A stretch of 64,000 bases of DNA from Homarus americanus (GCF_018991925.1 NW_024737042.1:18416511-18480510); one strand, 5' to 3'. Shown: positions 48,118 through 60,300, numbered from the stretch's first letter. Notes: generated from the letters alone by a model not told the origin. Program-made: numbers and translations.

Positions 48118-48515
48118 GGGGTGCTGGTGGTAGAGTGGTACCGCTCTTGCCTTCGCAAGCGAGATGTCACGGGTTCGATTCCCGGGCCGGTGGAAGTTGT
48201 TTGGACACACTTCCTAGCCCCCATTAGTCCCTGTTCACCTAGCAGTAAAGTAGGTACCTGTTGTAAGTCGAAAGTTGCGAATTCGTATTCAGGGACAAGT
48301 TGTTGGAGCTTCCAATAACTTGATGACACAAACCATTGACTGTTCAGGCTTCTATGCCCTTGACTCTTCAGGCTTCTACGCCCTTAACTCATGAGACATA
48401 AAGGCAAGCATGAACTTAGCATGCTTCCCTGTTGGGCACTGTAAACGCTTCTGTGCTTCACCTTACACAAGGATGTAGGGGAGTGCCCAATAAATAAAAA
48501 AATAAATAAATAAAA
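48118..48515 (+). mobile_element. tRNA-derived SINE with 14-bp TSD
   Basis: The head is tRNA-like: A box TGGTAGAGTGG (48128-48138) and B box GGTTCGATTCC (48172-48182), 34 bp apart. The body includes GTAAAGTAGGTACCTGTTGT and GGACAAGTTGTTGGAGCTTC. The tail is an (AAATA)n-like A-rich run (48490-48515). AATCCAAAGTTTCG is repeated at 48104-48117 and 48516-48529. Transcription would be by RNA polymerase III. A truncated copy lies at 14735-14970. Confidence 0.92.
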
Positions 48516-48529
48516 AATCCAAAGTTTCG

Positions 48530-50398
48530 ACACCCCCCTGGCTAGGTGTTCGCCGAGGCCAGGGTTGAAGTAAGGCTGGGTGATCCGGCGCAGACTTGTT
48601 CAGCAATGTGGTAACGAGGCACTACGATGGTGAGGTTCACATTCCACCATCACAACACTCAGAGACTCATAGCACACGAGCACAAGAAGGAACTTTTTAC
48701 GAACTTTGACATTGCATGAACTTGCATAACAAATGCATTCATAACAATGTTGCCACACATAACAATAATATGTTAACATTGGAGAGCATGAAAAACATTG
48801 CCCTATCCCAAAACACAGGCTTGGAACCACTAAATGCGAGTCCTCGTATGAATCATCAGGGCAGCATATATAAAGGGTGGCCGGCGGCCATATTTCGTCA
48901 AGAGGGAGTGACCGGTCAGTCAACAAGGTGAGGCCTATACATGTATAGATATTACCATAACCCTGGGAATATTATGGTTTCACACATACTAGGAATTCAT
49001 ACAGTCATGTTTACAACATATAATGGTGTATCAGTAACTACATTGGAGTATTTTGGCTTGGAATGTTGCAATTCACATTAATCATGGTGTTAGGTTTTAA
49101 ATGCAAGAAAGTGGTTTCCTTACCGTAGAACTCAGATACCTTCACACTGATTACTCACCCAGGAGATTATGGTGTATCACTACGTAGAATTTCACTCTGC
49201 TTCCGACATTCAATGCGTTGTGTACTTGATAGATGATGATTTAATGAATTCCATTAACTTCCAACATCCATCTAAGTTATTGGTTATACTTTGTCATAAC
49301 CAATTAGTCATTACCTTTGATAATAATAATAATAGAGGGGTCACAGATACGGGCAGATAATTGCACTTACGTTTATTTGGCACAATTCCATACACTGGAC
49401 TTATAATTTGCATGGATAGGTCAGTCACTCACATTCGCGCCACAGTACCGTAAGTTATAAGGGAGAGTTTGTCAACCTGGAGAATTAATCGTTAGATCTA
49501 TTAGGCCGGCCTGGAGTGCTCTTGTAGCAAACAGGCCCTCGCCAGTGATCACTTCCTTTACAGGGTGCGTTAACTTTCGCTGGACTTAACAACAATCTCG
49601 GGAAAAGGCACACACAGACTCGTAGCACTGGTAGGACAGTATGGCTCCTGTTCTAAATCCGCGGAGCAGGAGTCTACTCTCCCCCAAAGTCTAAAGCCCA
49701 CTGACTAAAATGTGGTTTTGAGGCGTGAAATGACCCCTATCGGCTGGCCGGGTACCTTATCTCTACCTAAACAAACATTTGGGATGGGTTGTGCGGGAGG
49801 CCCAACGCAACCCATGACACATGGAATCACCCAAACAATTTTTGTCTGGTCAGGAGCAGTGACTTTGTAGAGGACCTCGACCCTCAGCGTAGATGCTTGG
49901 CCGTGTGTCATCATTACTGTTTACTTCTTGGTCACTTGCCTTGTTTTCTGTCTACTGCTGCTTTTAGTTTTTAGATTTCACTTCATAATGTCTCGGATTA
50001 TGAGAGTTATGGCACATAGGTCAACAATATTACAACTAGTTACGCATATATTTATTTTAAATTTTTCACCTGAATGATAAATATCTATGACATCCTAATC
50101 ATGGTGTTTGGTGTTTATCAATATACATATTTCAAAACTGGATCGAGAACAACCTAAGTTTCTGATGCCTCACTCCTAACTTGCTATTGTTATGTGTGCC
50201 AGCAATGTTATAAATTAAATTTTGTTGTGCAGGTGCATGTCATGTCAAAATTCGTAAAAAATTCCTTCCATGCTCATGTGCTGTGAGTCTCGGAGTGTTG
50301 TGGTGGTGGAATGTCTGCGTCCGATCACCCAGCCTTACGTCAACCCTGGCCTAGGCAAACACCCAGCCAGGGGGGTGTCGAAACTTTGGATTGTGGCT
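48530..50398. other. interior of the GTAC element, no gene seen
   Basis: AT-rich; only short frames without motifs. A GC-richer block at 49490-49900 is unexplained. The region is part of the element at 48098-50398. Confidence 0.45.
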
Positions 50399-50917
50399 GT
50401 ACCTGGTGCTTCTCTGGGAGCAGCCAGGTCAACAGTTAAGTTGGCCCATACCAACTCCCTCCCCTGATCTCCTCCTCCCCACCGGAATATCAACAGGTTC
50501 TTGCCAGAAGTTGCAATTTCATTTAGGAAAGGAATGGAACCAGTGTTGAATAGTGGTGAACAGTGCTTAAGTCAGTGAAAAACAACTCAACAGAGCCGCA
50601 CCCAAGCTAACCTTCACATAGTGAGGTCCCAGGTACCCAGTGATAACTGTGCATGAGACTCAACACCACCAGCTTTGTGTTAATCAGTCCACAATAGGGA
50701 GGCCTGGGACCACTGCACACTCACTTGAGTGAGTGAAATCCTGTGACACCAGACCACGTGGTGTCCCCATGATGCTACTACACCACGTAATGAATGAGTT
50801 GCTACAGCATCATGTGAGGTTCCTCATAACACCATCTGTGAGGTAATTACTACACCGCGTGATACCCCTCATAACACCATCAATGAGGGAATTACTGCAC
50901 CACGTGATGCCCCTCAG
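50399..50917 (+). repeat. dispersed 45-bp-minisatellite repeat, copy 2, part 2
   Basis: Matches 25124-25640: TACCTGG..CTCTCTGGGAGCAG, CCAGGTCAAC.GTTAAGTTGG and GGCCTGGGACCAC, then about two and a half 45-bp units (about 50815-50917). Confidence 0.82.
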
Positions 50918-50969
50918 CTTAGCTCCGCTCCCGGGGATAATTATCAGATATGGCTAGTGCTACTTATAA

Positions 50970-51767
50970 ATGAGGTTATGCCCTTCTGTGGGCCGAGTTA
51001 GAGAGTACCAAGGGAAAAAACCTGAAATTAGAGGAAGAAAACTTGAAATTAAAGAAAGAGATAGCAAGGATGAAGGAAGAAAGCCGGCGAATGACGAAAA
51101 CTCAGGCGAATGGAAGGTTGTGAGAAGAGGGACTACCAAACTGGTGGTGAAAAAACACACCAAGGATACAACAACGACAACAACAGCTAAGTGTACCAAC
51201 TTGTTCAGTCCCTTGATAGACGAAATGGACGTTAATACAGTCAGGGACAGGGCTGACAAGGAAGGTATAAAAACTTTAATTGTTGGTGACTCATAGGTAA
51301 GGTACTTAGACAGAGCCTTTTGTGGTAAAAATAAAAATAGGATGAGGGTGTGTTTGCCAGGGGCTGGGGTGGGGGATATAGTTGACAGGATAGACAATAT
51401 CTTGTCTGGTAATGGGAGCAAACCCATTATCTGCCTCAGTGAAGGAGGCAATGATATTGGCCGGTGTAGGAGTGAAGAGCTTCTTGATAAGTTCAAGACA
51501 GCTATAGATCGTATTAGGACGAAGGGAGGGATCCCTATCATATGTGGTGTCCTGCCTAGAAGGAGAGTTAGCAATGAATGATTGCCAAGGGCAGTTGGTG
51601 TCAACGGCCGTCTTGACGGATATTGCAAGTCAATATCAGTCCCATTCATTGACAACTGGGACAACTTCTATGGCAGAAGGGACCTTTATGCAAGGGATGG
51701 GGTGGCAACCCTGGCTGGGTCTCTAGAGGGGGCAGTTCAAAAGATATCGAAGTCTTTAAACTGCTAG
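50970..51767 (+). pseudogene. ORF1 with SGNH (GDSL-type) esterase domain, two stop codons
   Basis: A single frame of 266 codons from the ATG-like start at 50970 to the TAG at 51765-51767, interrupted only by TAG at 51294-51296 and TGA at 51579-51581. The N-third is Lys/Glu-rich. The esterase domain follows: TLIVGDS with the nucleophile Ser next to the first stop, then CLPGAGVGDIVD, EGGNDIG (block with Asn), and near the end FIDNWDNFYGRRDLYARDGV. In this family the last motif is normally followed by His; here it reads DGVAT, so the catalytic His appears lost. ORF1 esterases occur in CR1/L2 LINEs, where they bind and chaperone nucleic acid. Confidence 0.78.
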
Positions 51768-51821
51768 GGGAACATATGGGCACGGGGGTGGAGGAGACTG
51801 CAGTGGGAGCGGGTAAACTAA

Positions 51822-54741
51822 GTGAAAGATTACAAAACTAAATTAGACAGGGAGTTTAAACCTAAATGCGATAAAGGGGGGACTCAGAACACGACTAACT
51901 TAAATGTCTACTACGCGAACAGTAGAAGTATGAGAAACAAAATGGATGATGTTAGGGCCTTGGTATGTACCGAAAAAATCGATATAATAGTATTCACTGA
52001 AACATGGATCAACCTAGACTCACGTGAGTTACCGGTCGAATACCAAATTGCGGGTTACAAATTATTCCATACCGATAGGCAGACCAGGAAAGGAGGCAGA
52101 GTAGCAATCTATGTCAGGGATAATCTGAAGTGTGAAATAAATAAGGAAATAAAAACTGAGCAGAATACAGAAACAATTTGGATAGAATTAATCGACTGTG
52201 GGGAAAAATGAATCACAGGAGTAATATATAGACCTCCCAATCTTGATAGAGTAAATGAGCGACTTATCTGGGATGAAATGCGCAGAGCTAGTGCGACTTT
52301 AACCTTGGCCAAATAGATTGGACTGACCTTACGGGTAACTCAGAATCAGAGGATTTTCTCGAAACGATCCAGGACTGTTTCCTAAGTCAACATATAACCG
52401 AACCCACCCGGGGTAATAATATACTCGATTTAGTTCTGTCGAACAGATAAAACCTCATTAGCAATGTCGAGGTAGAGAACGAGCTTGCAAGCAGGATCAC
52501 AAAGAAATTAGATTCCAGTTAGATTTTCAGGGCAGACGTAAGGAAAATTCCACTAAAGTACCAGATTTCAGAAGGGCAAACTTTGACAGTTTGAAGAGGC
52601 AGCTGAGGGAGGGGATATCGCGCATGGGGGTGGGCTACATGACCTCGCATGAGGTGACCTCACTCAATGCACCCACAGAGGGCGACCTCACCGTACCAGG
52701 AGACCTGACGGTTGAAACTGACCTGATCACGAGATCTGACATTGCCGAGTTCCACGACAATTTAAATAATGAGTTACTTAATGCACAAAGGCAGAACATT
52801 CCATACAAAAAACTCAGATCAGACAACAATGTCCCTAAATGGATAAATAATTATTTAAAGAACATCATTGGCCAAAGGAAGGCTATAGGTAGAAGGATAA
52901 ATCGTGGCGAAATTTACCTCCGGGATTATTATAAGGTATTGGCGAGTAGGGTTAAAACCGAGATAAGGAAAGCTAAGAGGAATAATGAGGTTAGGATAGC
53001 AAGGGAGGCGAAGATAAACCCCAAAGGATTCTACCAAATGTATCAAACTAAAACACGAGAAAAGATTGGACCAATACTGTCTGATACTGGCGAGCTAACT
53101 GATAACGATGGAGAAATGAGCAATAATCTGAATAAATATTTTTCAACAGTTTTCACCACCGAAAATTTAAATATGATACCGGAGGCACTGACTCTATTCA
53201 GAGATAGTGAAGAAAACAAATTAAGTGAGATAGTAGTGACTAGTAACGATGTTAGTAAGCAAATAGACAAACTAAAGCCTAATAAGTCACCTGGTAACAA
53301 TAAGATATTTGCCAGAGTATTAAAGGAATGTAAGGAAGAGCTTAGTATGCCCTTAGCAAAGTTGTTTAACATGTCCTTAAAAACAGGTGTAGTACCAGAA
53401 TCCTGGAGGATAGTGAATGTAATACCGATTTTCAAGAAGGGGGATAGATCACTATCCTCTAACTACCGCCCAATTAGTCTAACATCAATAGTAGGCAAAT
53501 TACTGGAAGCAATCATTTCAAACTATTCTAAATCCCCTGGAGAAGCACCGATTGATCAATGATTCCCAGCATGGCTTCACAAACGGGCGTTCATGTCTAA
53601 CTAATCTCTTAACATTCTTTTCATCAATTTTCGAATCTGTGGACGAGGGGCACAATTATGATGTGGTATATCTCGACTTTAGCAAAGCCTTCAACAGAGT
53701 CCCCCACGAAAGACTAATTAGAAAGGTAGAAGCACATGGCATCAAAGGTAATATCCTTAAATGGATTAGGGCTGGGTTACAGGACAGGAAACAGCGAGTG
53801 AGCATTAACGGCACTAAATCCCATTGGAGCAACATCACTAGTGGAGTTCCCCAAGGCTCAGCACTTGGACCATTATCATTTATTATATACATAAACGACA
53901 TAGATATCGGCATAGACAGCAACATAAGTAAATTTGCTGATGACACTAAAATAGGACGTGTTATTAAATCTGACGAGGACTCCGCAAAACTACAGGAAGA
54001 TCTAAACAAATTTTTCTAATGGTCTGAAAAATGGCAGATGAAATTCAACGTGGACAAATGTAAAGTACTCAGTATAGGAGATGTAAACAGGGAAACCAGT
54101 TACCAGATGAACAACGATGCCATTGAGAAATCCAACTGTGAGAGAGATTTAGGAGTAATGATAAGTACGAACCTTCAGCAAAGTAAACAATGTGTTTTTG
54201 CTCGTAACAAGGCTAATAAAGTACATGGGTTCATACAAAAGAGTGTTAGTTGAAAGACTAACGAGGTCATCCTAAAACTGTATCTTGTGCTTGTGATACC
54301 ACACCTGGATTACGCAGTTCAGTTCTGGTCACCGTATTACAGAATGGATATAGAATCCATGGAAAGAATTCAGAGGAGAATGACAAGACTAATCCTGGGC
54401 ATTAGGAACCTTGAGTACAGAGACAGGTTAAAGCATCTTAATTTGCTCTCCCTCGAGAGACGTAGAGCGAGAGGCGACCTGATAGAGGTGTATAAATTGA
54501 AGTCAGGGCTAAACAAAGGGGCCATTACAAAGATACTCAAACAATCCAACCACGAGCGAACTCGTAACAATGGTTTTAAATTAGACTAATTTAGATTTAG
54601 GCGCGAAATAGGTAAACACTGGTTTGGAAACAGAGTAGTGGATGAATGGAACAAGTTACCAAATATCATCTTTAACTCGAATACGCTGGATAGCTTCAAA
54701 CATAGGTTGGGTGCTTATATGAGCAAAAGGGGTTGTGTGTA
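51822..54741 (+). pseudogene. ORF2 (APE endonuclease - reverse transcriptase) of the CR1/L2-like LINE
   Basis: Endonuclease N-half at 51822-52211 (LNVYYANSRSMRNKMDD, FTETWIN, GRVAIYVRDNL), continuing past a TGA with GVIYRPPN; its C-half is damaged or partly missing. RT starts in another frame at 52591-53562 (PKWINNYLK, KGFYQMYQTK, NKSPGNNKIFARVLKE, YRPISLTSIVGKLLE) and moves to a third at 53552, with VVYLDFSKAFNRVPHERL, SGVPQGSALGPLSFIIYIND and FADD at 53933-53944. Stops at 54017, 54251 and 54587 interrupt the thumb region, which ends NRVVDEWNKLPN...KHRLGAYM. No RNase H. Dead copy. Confidence 0.85.
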
Positions 54742-54810
54742 AATGGGACTGCCCAGTATGGACCAATAGGCCCGCTCCAGTTTCCACTATTCTTATGTTC
54801 TTATGTTCTT

Positions 54811-55160
54811 ATCTGCGAGGGAATTACAACACAACGTCAGGCCCCTTATAACACCATCTGTGAGGGAATTACTACACCACGTGATGCCCCCCATATCACC
54901 ATCTGGGAGGGAATTACTACACCACGTTAGGTCCCTCTTAACACCATCTGTGAGGGAATTACTACACCACGTGATGTCCCTCATAACACCATCTGTGAGG
55001 GAATTACTACACCACGCCAAGCCCCTCATAACACCATCTGCGAGGGAATTACCACACCACGTCAAGCCCCTCATAACACCACCTGTGAAAGAACTAGTAC
55101 ACCACGTGAGGCCCCTCCTAACACTATCTGTGAGGGAGTTACTACACTACGTGTCTGCTT
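54811..55160. repeat. 45-bp minisatellite, second locus
   Basis: Same unit as 25467-25960, more diverged (CACGTGATG, CACGTTAGG and CACGTCAAG variants). Confidence 0.9.
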
Positions 55161-55370
55161 TCAACATCTCAGCGCACATGATGTACGTGACCTCCACTGT
55201 AAACATTAATCTGTATTTTCACTGTATGTTACTTTACCTTTCTCTAATGAAGGCTTTTGTTAAACCACCACTGTCAATGTATGTAATAAGTCAGATATGT
55301 CCAATGTATATTTTCAGCCTTCGGACTGCAGAACTTTTTCAATAAACCGTTAATTATTATTATTATTATT
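54811..55370 (+). repeat. dispersed 45-bp-minisatellite repeat, copy 2, part 3
   Basis: About eight 45-bp units (54811-55160), then the same 3' block as at 25980-26140 (CTCTAATGAAGGCTTTTGTT, TTCAGCCTTCGG, GCAGAACTTTTTCAATAAA), ending in (TTA)n at 55353-55378. Confidence 0.88.
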
Positions 55371-55378
55371 ATTATTTT

Positions 55379-55734
55379 ACACACACACACACACACGTAC
55401 ACACAACAACAACAAAGACCTCAACTAGAAACACACATCTAGTTTCTTATAATCTTCAACTTCCATAATACGTAGTTCTTGTGTTTGTTAGTCTACTGTC
55501 AACAAGGAGAAAAGAATGTTTTATATGCGCAGAGTTTCTTATCGCATCTACAGTACTGAAAGGAATCTGAATGTGTATTGAAAGGTATTATTGATGTGGT
55601 TATTGGTGGGTTTAAATGTGTTCTATATAGTGTTAATCCTCTATGTTGACCCAAGGATTAATCTCTCTTTGAAGCTGTGTTTTTAATCCAGTCTTAATTC
55701 ATTCTCTTTGTCAGTCTACCCTCCTTTTGTTAAT
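55379..55734. other. unassigned sequence with short (CA)n
   Basis: (CA)n at about 55379-55396. Otherwise AT-rich with no gene recognised. Confidence 0.45.
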
Positions 55735-56075
55735 CCACCACGTTGCTGATCCACCTCCACGCTGGTCCACCTTCACTCTCATCCACCTTCACGCTGATCC
55801 ACCTTCACTCTGATGCATCTCCACGCTGATTTATCTAAACGCTGATCCACTTCCACGCTAATCCAGCTCTACGCTGATCCACTTCCACGTTGATCCACCT
55901 CCACACTGATCCACTTTCACGCTGATCCACCTCCACACTGATCCACCTCAACGCTGATCCACTTTCACATTGATCTACCTTCACGCTGATCCACTTCCAT
56001 GCTAATCCACCACCACGCTGATCCACCTCCACACTTTACCACCTCAACGCTGATCCACCTCCACGCTGATCCTTC
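55735..56075. repeat. 16-bp minisatellite, unit CTGATCCACCTCCACG
   Basis: About 21 degenerate 16-bp units (variants TTCCACG, CTCCACA and TTCACG). Because 16 is not a multiple of 3, the reading frame rotates, so the minus-strand frame MEVDQRGGGLAWKW is an artefact. Confidence 0.9.
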
Positions 56076-56282
56076 ATTATGTTGACCCGCCACTTCTCTG
56101 ATTCATCACCCGGCTTGATCCACTTCCTTTTTCACTATCCGCTGATCCTCGCTCTCATCGCTGATCCACTTGGAGGGAAGGTCAAGAGGCACTCGTGGCG
56201 GCGGCGGGTGAGTGTGTGTCCGCCGGCCGAGTCTACACTTATCTTATTTAATAGAAATTCCCAATTCCGGTAACCACTTTAG

Positions 56283-57190
56283 GTACGTGCGTGTGAGGCT
56301 GGTGCTGGTGGTGGTTGTTGTGGTAGTAGTCATGATTATGGTCGTGATGGTTGTTGTGGTAGTAGTGAGGCTGGTGCTGATGGTGATTGTTGTGGTAGCA
56401 GTCATGATTATGGTCGTGATGGTTGTTGTGGTAGTAGTGATGATGGTAGTGGTGATGGTTGTTGTGATAGTAGTGATGATGGTAGTGGTGGTGGTTGTTG
56501 TGGTAGTGGTGATGATGGTAGTGGTGGTGGTGGTGGTGGTAGTAGTCATGATTATGGTGGTGATGGTTGTTGTGGTAGTAGTGATGGTGGTGGTGATGGT
56601 AGTGGTAGAAGTATTGATGATGATGATGATGATGGTTGTGGTGATGGTAGTAGTATGGTGATGATGATGGTGGTGATGGTAGTGGTAGTAGTACTAGTAA
56701 TGATGGTGGTTATCGTGGTGGTGGAGGTGATGGTGGTGGTGGTGGTGGTTTTAATTTGATGACAGAACTGGTGGTGGTGGTGATGATGGTAGTGGTGTAG
56801 GATGTGGTTGTAGTTGTATTGGTGATGTCAGTGGTGGTTGTAGTAGTAGTAGTATTAGTAATGATGGTGGTTATTGTAGTAACAGTTATGATTATGGTGC
56901 TGATGGTTGTTGTGGTAGTAGTGATGACAATGGTGGTGATAGTTGTTGTGTAATGATAACGATAGTGGTGGTATAGTATTATTATTAGCGATGATGGTGG
57001 GATTGTAGTAATAGTTATGACAATGGTGATTGTAGTGGCGTTTTAGTTGTGATAGTTGTGGTTGTTGTTGTAGTGGTTGTAGCGGTTGAAATTGTAGTTG
57101 TTGTAGTGGTTGCAGTAGTTACAGTGCATATAGTTGTCCTGTTTGTAGAAGTTGAAGTGTTGTAGTAGTGATGATTGTAGTGGTTATGAT
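56283..57190. repeat. TGG/TGA-rich trinucleotide tract, about 0.9 kb
   Basis: Interrupted (GTG)n, (GAT)n and (GTA)n units with larger repeats such as GTGATGGTTGTTGTGGTAGT recurring about every 30-110 bp in the first 400 bp. The poly-Val and poly-Thr frames on the two strands are artefacts. Confidence 0.92.
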
Positions 57191-57313
57191 CCAACATCGT
57201 CCCTCAACATGATCCGGAATTAATGACTTAAGGGACAGCTGTAACGAGAAGACATCTACTTGGCAAGGTATGGGAACACAGGATTTAACGAACTGCTTAA
57301 AGCTCTGTTCTTA

Positions 57314-60300
57314 GGTGCCTGGCAGTAGCTGTGTGTGTCTGAGGGTAGCTGCGTGTGTCTGGCAGTAGCTGTGTGTGTTTAGCAGTAGCTGTGTGTGTCT
57401 GGCAGTAGTTTTGTGTGTCTGGCAGTAGCTGCGTGTGTCTAGCAGTAGCTGTGTGTGTTTAGCAGTAGCTGTGTGTGTCTGGCAGAAGTTGTGTGTGTCT
57501 GGCAGTAACTGTGTGTGTCTAGCAGTAGCTGTGTGTGTCTGAGGTAGCTGTGTGTGTCTGGCAGTAGTTGTGTGTGTCTGGCAGTAACTTGTGTGTGTCT
57601 AGCGTAGCTGTGTGTGTCTGAGGTGGCAGCGTGGTGTCTGGCAGTGCTGTGTGTGTCTGGCTAACTGTGTGTGTCTAGCAGTAGCTGTGTGTGTCTGAGG
57701 GTAGCTGTTGTGTCTGGGTGGATTTTGTGTGTCTGGCAGTAGCTGCGTGTGTCTAGCAGTAGCTGTGTGTGTCTGAGGGCAGCTGCGTGTGTCTGCTGGC
57801 AGTAGCTGTGTGTGTTTAGCATAAGCTGTGTGTGCCTGGCGGCAGTTGTGTGTGTCTGGCCAACTGTGTGTGTCTAGCAGGAGCTGTGTGTCTGTCTGGC
57901 AGCAACTGTGTGTGTCTAGCAGTAGCTGTGTGTGTCTGAGGGTAGCTGTGTGTGTCTCAGCAACTGTGTGCGTGTCTAGCAGTAGCTGTGTGTGTCCTGA
58001 GGTAGCTGTGTGTGTCTGGCAGTAGCTGTGTGTGTCTGAGGGTAGCTGTGTGTGTTAGCAGTAGCTGCGTGTGCCTGGCAGCAGTTGTGTGTGTCAGGCA
58101 GTAGCTGTGTGTGTCTGGCAGTAGCTGTGTGTGTCTGGCAGTACCTGTGTGTTGTTGCAGTAGCGCTGTGTGTCTGGCAGTACCTGTGTGTGTCTGGCAG
58201 TACCTGTGTGTGTCTGGCAGTAGCTGTGTGTGTCTGGCAGTAGCTGTGTGTGTCTGGCAGTAATTGTGTGTACCTGGCAGTACCTGTGTGTGTCTGGCTG
58301 GTGCTGCACAATGTGTGTTCTGGCAGTAACTGTGTGTGTCTGGCAGCAAACGTGGCTGTATGTGTGTTAGGCAGCTACTGTGTGTGTGTCTGGCAGCAAC
58401 TGTGTGTGTCCGGCAGCAACTGTGTGTGTTAGGCAGTAACTGTGTGTGTCTGGCAGCAACTGTGTGTGTCTGGCAGCAACTGTGTGTGTCTGGCAGTAAC
58501 TGTGTGTGTGTCTGGCAGTAACTGTGTGTGTCTGGCAGCAACTGTGTGTGTTAGGCAGTAACTGTGTGTGTGTTCGCAGTAACTGTGTGTGTGTCTGGCA
58601 GTAACTGTGTGTGTCTGGCAGTAACTTGTGTGTGTGTCTGGCAGTAACTGTGTGTGGCCTGCGGTACCTGTGTGTGTCTGGGTAACTGTGTGTGTCTGGC
58701 AGTAACTGTGTGTGTGGGCAGTAACTGTGTGTGTCTGGCAGTAACTGTGTGTGTTAGGCAGCTACTGTGTGTGTGTCTGGCAGCAACTGTGTGTGTCTGG
58801 CAATGCTGTGTGTGTTAGGCAGCAACTGTGTGTGTGTCTGGCAGCAACTGTGTGTGTGTCTGGCAGCAACTGTGTGTGTCTGGCAGCAACTGTGTGTGTG
58901 TGTCTGGCAGCAACTGTGTGTCTGGCAGTACCTGTGTGTGTCTGGCAGTAACTGTGTGTGTGTGTTCTGGCAGAACTGTGTGTGTCTGGCAGCAACTGTG
59001 TTGTTTCTGAGTAACTGTGTGTGTCTGGCAGCAACTGTGTGTGGTAGGCAGTAACTGTGTGTGTTAGGCAGCTACTGTGTGGTTTCAGCAGTTACTGTGT
59101 GTGTCTGGCAGTAACTTGTGTGTGTCCTGACAGTAACCGTGTGTGTCTGGCAGTAACTGTGTGTGTCTGGGTAACTGTGTGTGTTAGGCAGTACGCGTGT
59201 GTGTTAGGCAGCCACTGTGTGTGTCAGCAGCAACTGTGTGTGTCTGGCAGCAACTGTGTGTGTCTGGCGCAACTGTGTGTTCTAGCAGCAACTTGTGTGA
59301 GCTACTGTGTGGTTCAGCAGCAACTGTGTGTGTCTGGCAGCAACTGTGTGTGTCTGGCAGCAACTGTGTGTGTGCTGCAGCACTGTGTGTGGGCAGCTAC
59401 TGTGTGTGTCTGGCAGCAACTGTGTGTGTCTGGCAGTAACTGTGTGTCTGGCAGTAACTGTGTGTGGGGCAGCTACTGTGTGTGTCTGGCAGTAACGTGT
59501 GTGTGTGTGTCTGGCAGTAACTGTGTGTGATGAGCAGCTACTGTGTGTGTCTGGCAGTAACTGTGTCTGGCAACTGTGTGTGTCTAGCAGTAGCTGTGTG
59601 TGTCTGAGGGTAGCTGTGTGTGTCTGGCAGTAGCTGTGTGTCTGCAGTAGCTGTGTGTGTGTCTGAGGAGTGGCTGTGTGTCTGGCAGTAGCTGTGTGTG
59701 TCTGAGGGGTAGCTGTGTGTGTTTAGCAGTAGCTGCGTGTGCCTGGCAGCAGTTGTGTGTCGTGCAGTAGCTGTGTGTGTCTGGCAGTACCTGTGTGTCT
59801 GGCAGTACCTGTGTGTGTCTGGCGTAGCTGTGTGTCTGGCAGTACCTGTGTGTGTGTCTGCGGTACCTGTGTGTGTCTGGGTGCTGTGTGTGTCTGGCAG
59901 TACCTGTGTGGTCTGGCAGTACCTGTGTGTCTGGCAGTAGCTGTGTGTGTCTGGCAGTAGCGCTGTGTGTGTCTGGCAGTAACTGTGTGTGCCTGGCAGT
60001 CACCTCTGTGTGTCTGGCAGTAACTGTGTGTGTTCTGGCAGTAACTGTGTGTGTCTGCGCGGCACTGTGTGTGTCTGGCAGTAACTGTGTCGGTGGGCGC
60101 TACTGTGTGTGTGTTCTGGCGTAACTGTGTGTGTCTGGCAGTAACTGTGTGTGTTAGGCAGTAACTGTGTGTGTGTCTGGCAGTAACGTGTGTGTGTCTG
60201 GCAGTAACTGTGTGTGTCTGGCAGTAACTGTGTGTGTGTGTAACTGTGTGTGTTCCTGGCAGGCCTGTGTGTCTGTAACTGTGTGTGTGTCTGGCAGTAA

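Larger units (their letters stand above)
48098..50398. mobile_element. TIR DNA element with 4-bp GTAC duplication, 2.3 kb
   Basis: The left end AGTCACAATCCAAAGTTTCG and the right end in reverse complement AGCCACAATCCAAAGTTTCG continue as inverted repeats for over 200 bp (shared blocks include GGCCAGGGTTGA and AAGGCTGGGTGATC, and TTTTTACGAA.TTTTGACAT-like sequence). GTAC flanks both sides (48094-48097 and 50399-50402); the empty site, GACGTACCTGG, is preserved at 25120-25130. A SINE (398 bp plus its TSD) sits in the left arm, so the original length is about 1.9 kb. No transposase frame seen. Superfamily unknown; 4-bp TSDs occur in a few superfamilies such as Sola1. Confidence 0.82.
50918..54810 (+). 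mobile_element. CR1/L2-like non-LTR retrotransposon with SGNH-esterase ORF1
   Basis: A 3.9-kb plus-strand LINE inserted in the 45-bp minisatellite: 5' UTR, ORF1 (50970-51767), ORF2 (51822-54741) and 3' end AATAGGCCCGCTCCAGTTTCC with ATTCTTATG-type repeats, ending TTCTTATGTTCTTAT at 54810. The host repeat resumes directly as CTGCGAGGGAATTAC. The CR1/L2 type is supported by the esterase ORF1, FADD-type RT and octamer tail. No TSD is visible, as is usual for CR1. Confidence 0.85.

Noticed and set aside
48118..48190. A functional tRNA gene
   Set aside because: The A and B boxes are the head of a SINE with body, A-rich tail and TSD; the acceptor stem does not close properly.
56212..56661. 149-codon Val/Met-rich frame with a membrane-like profile
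   Set aside because: It is a GTG/ATG trinucleotide tract.
57957..58541. HTQLLPDTHSYC-type minus-strand repeat protein
   Set aside because: Satellite artefact, open only because the repeat lacks stops in that phase.
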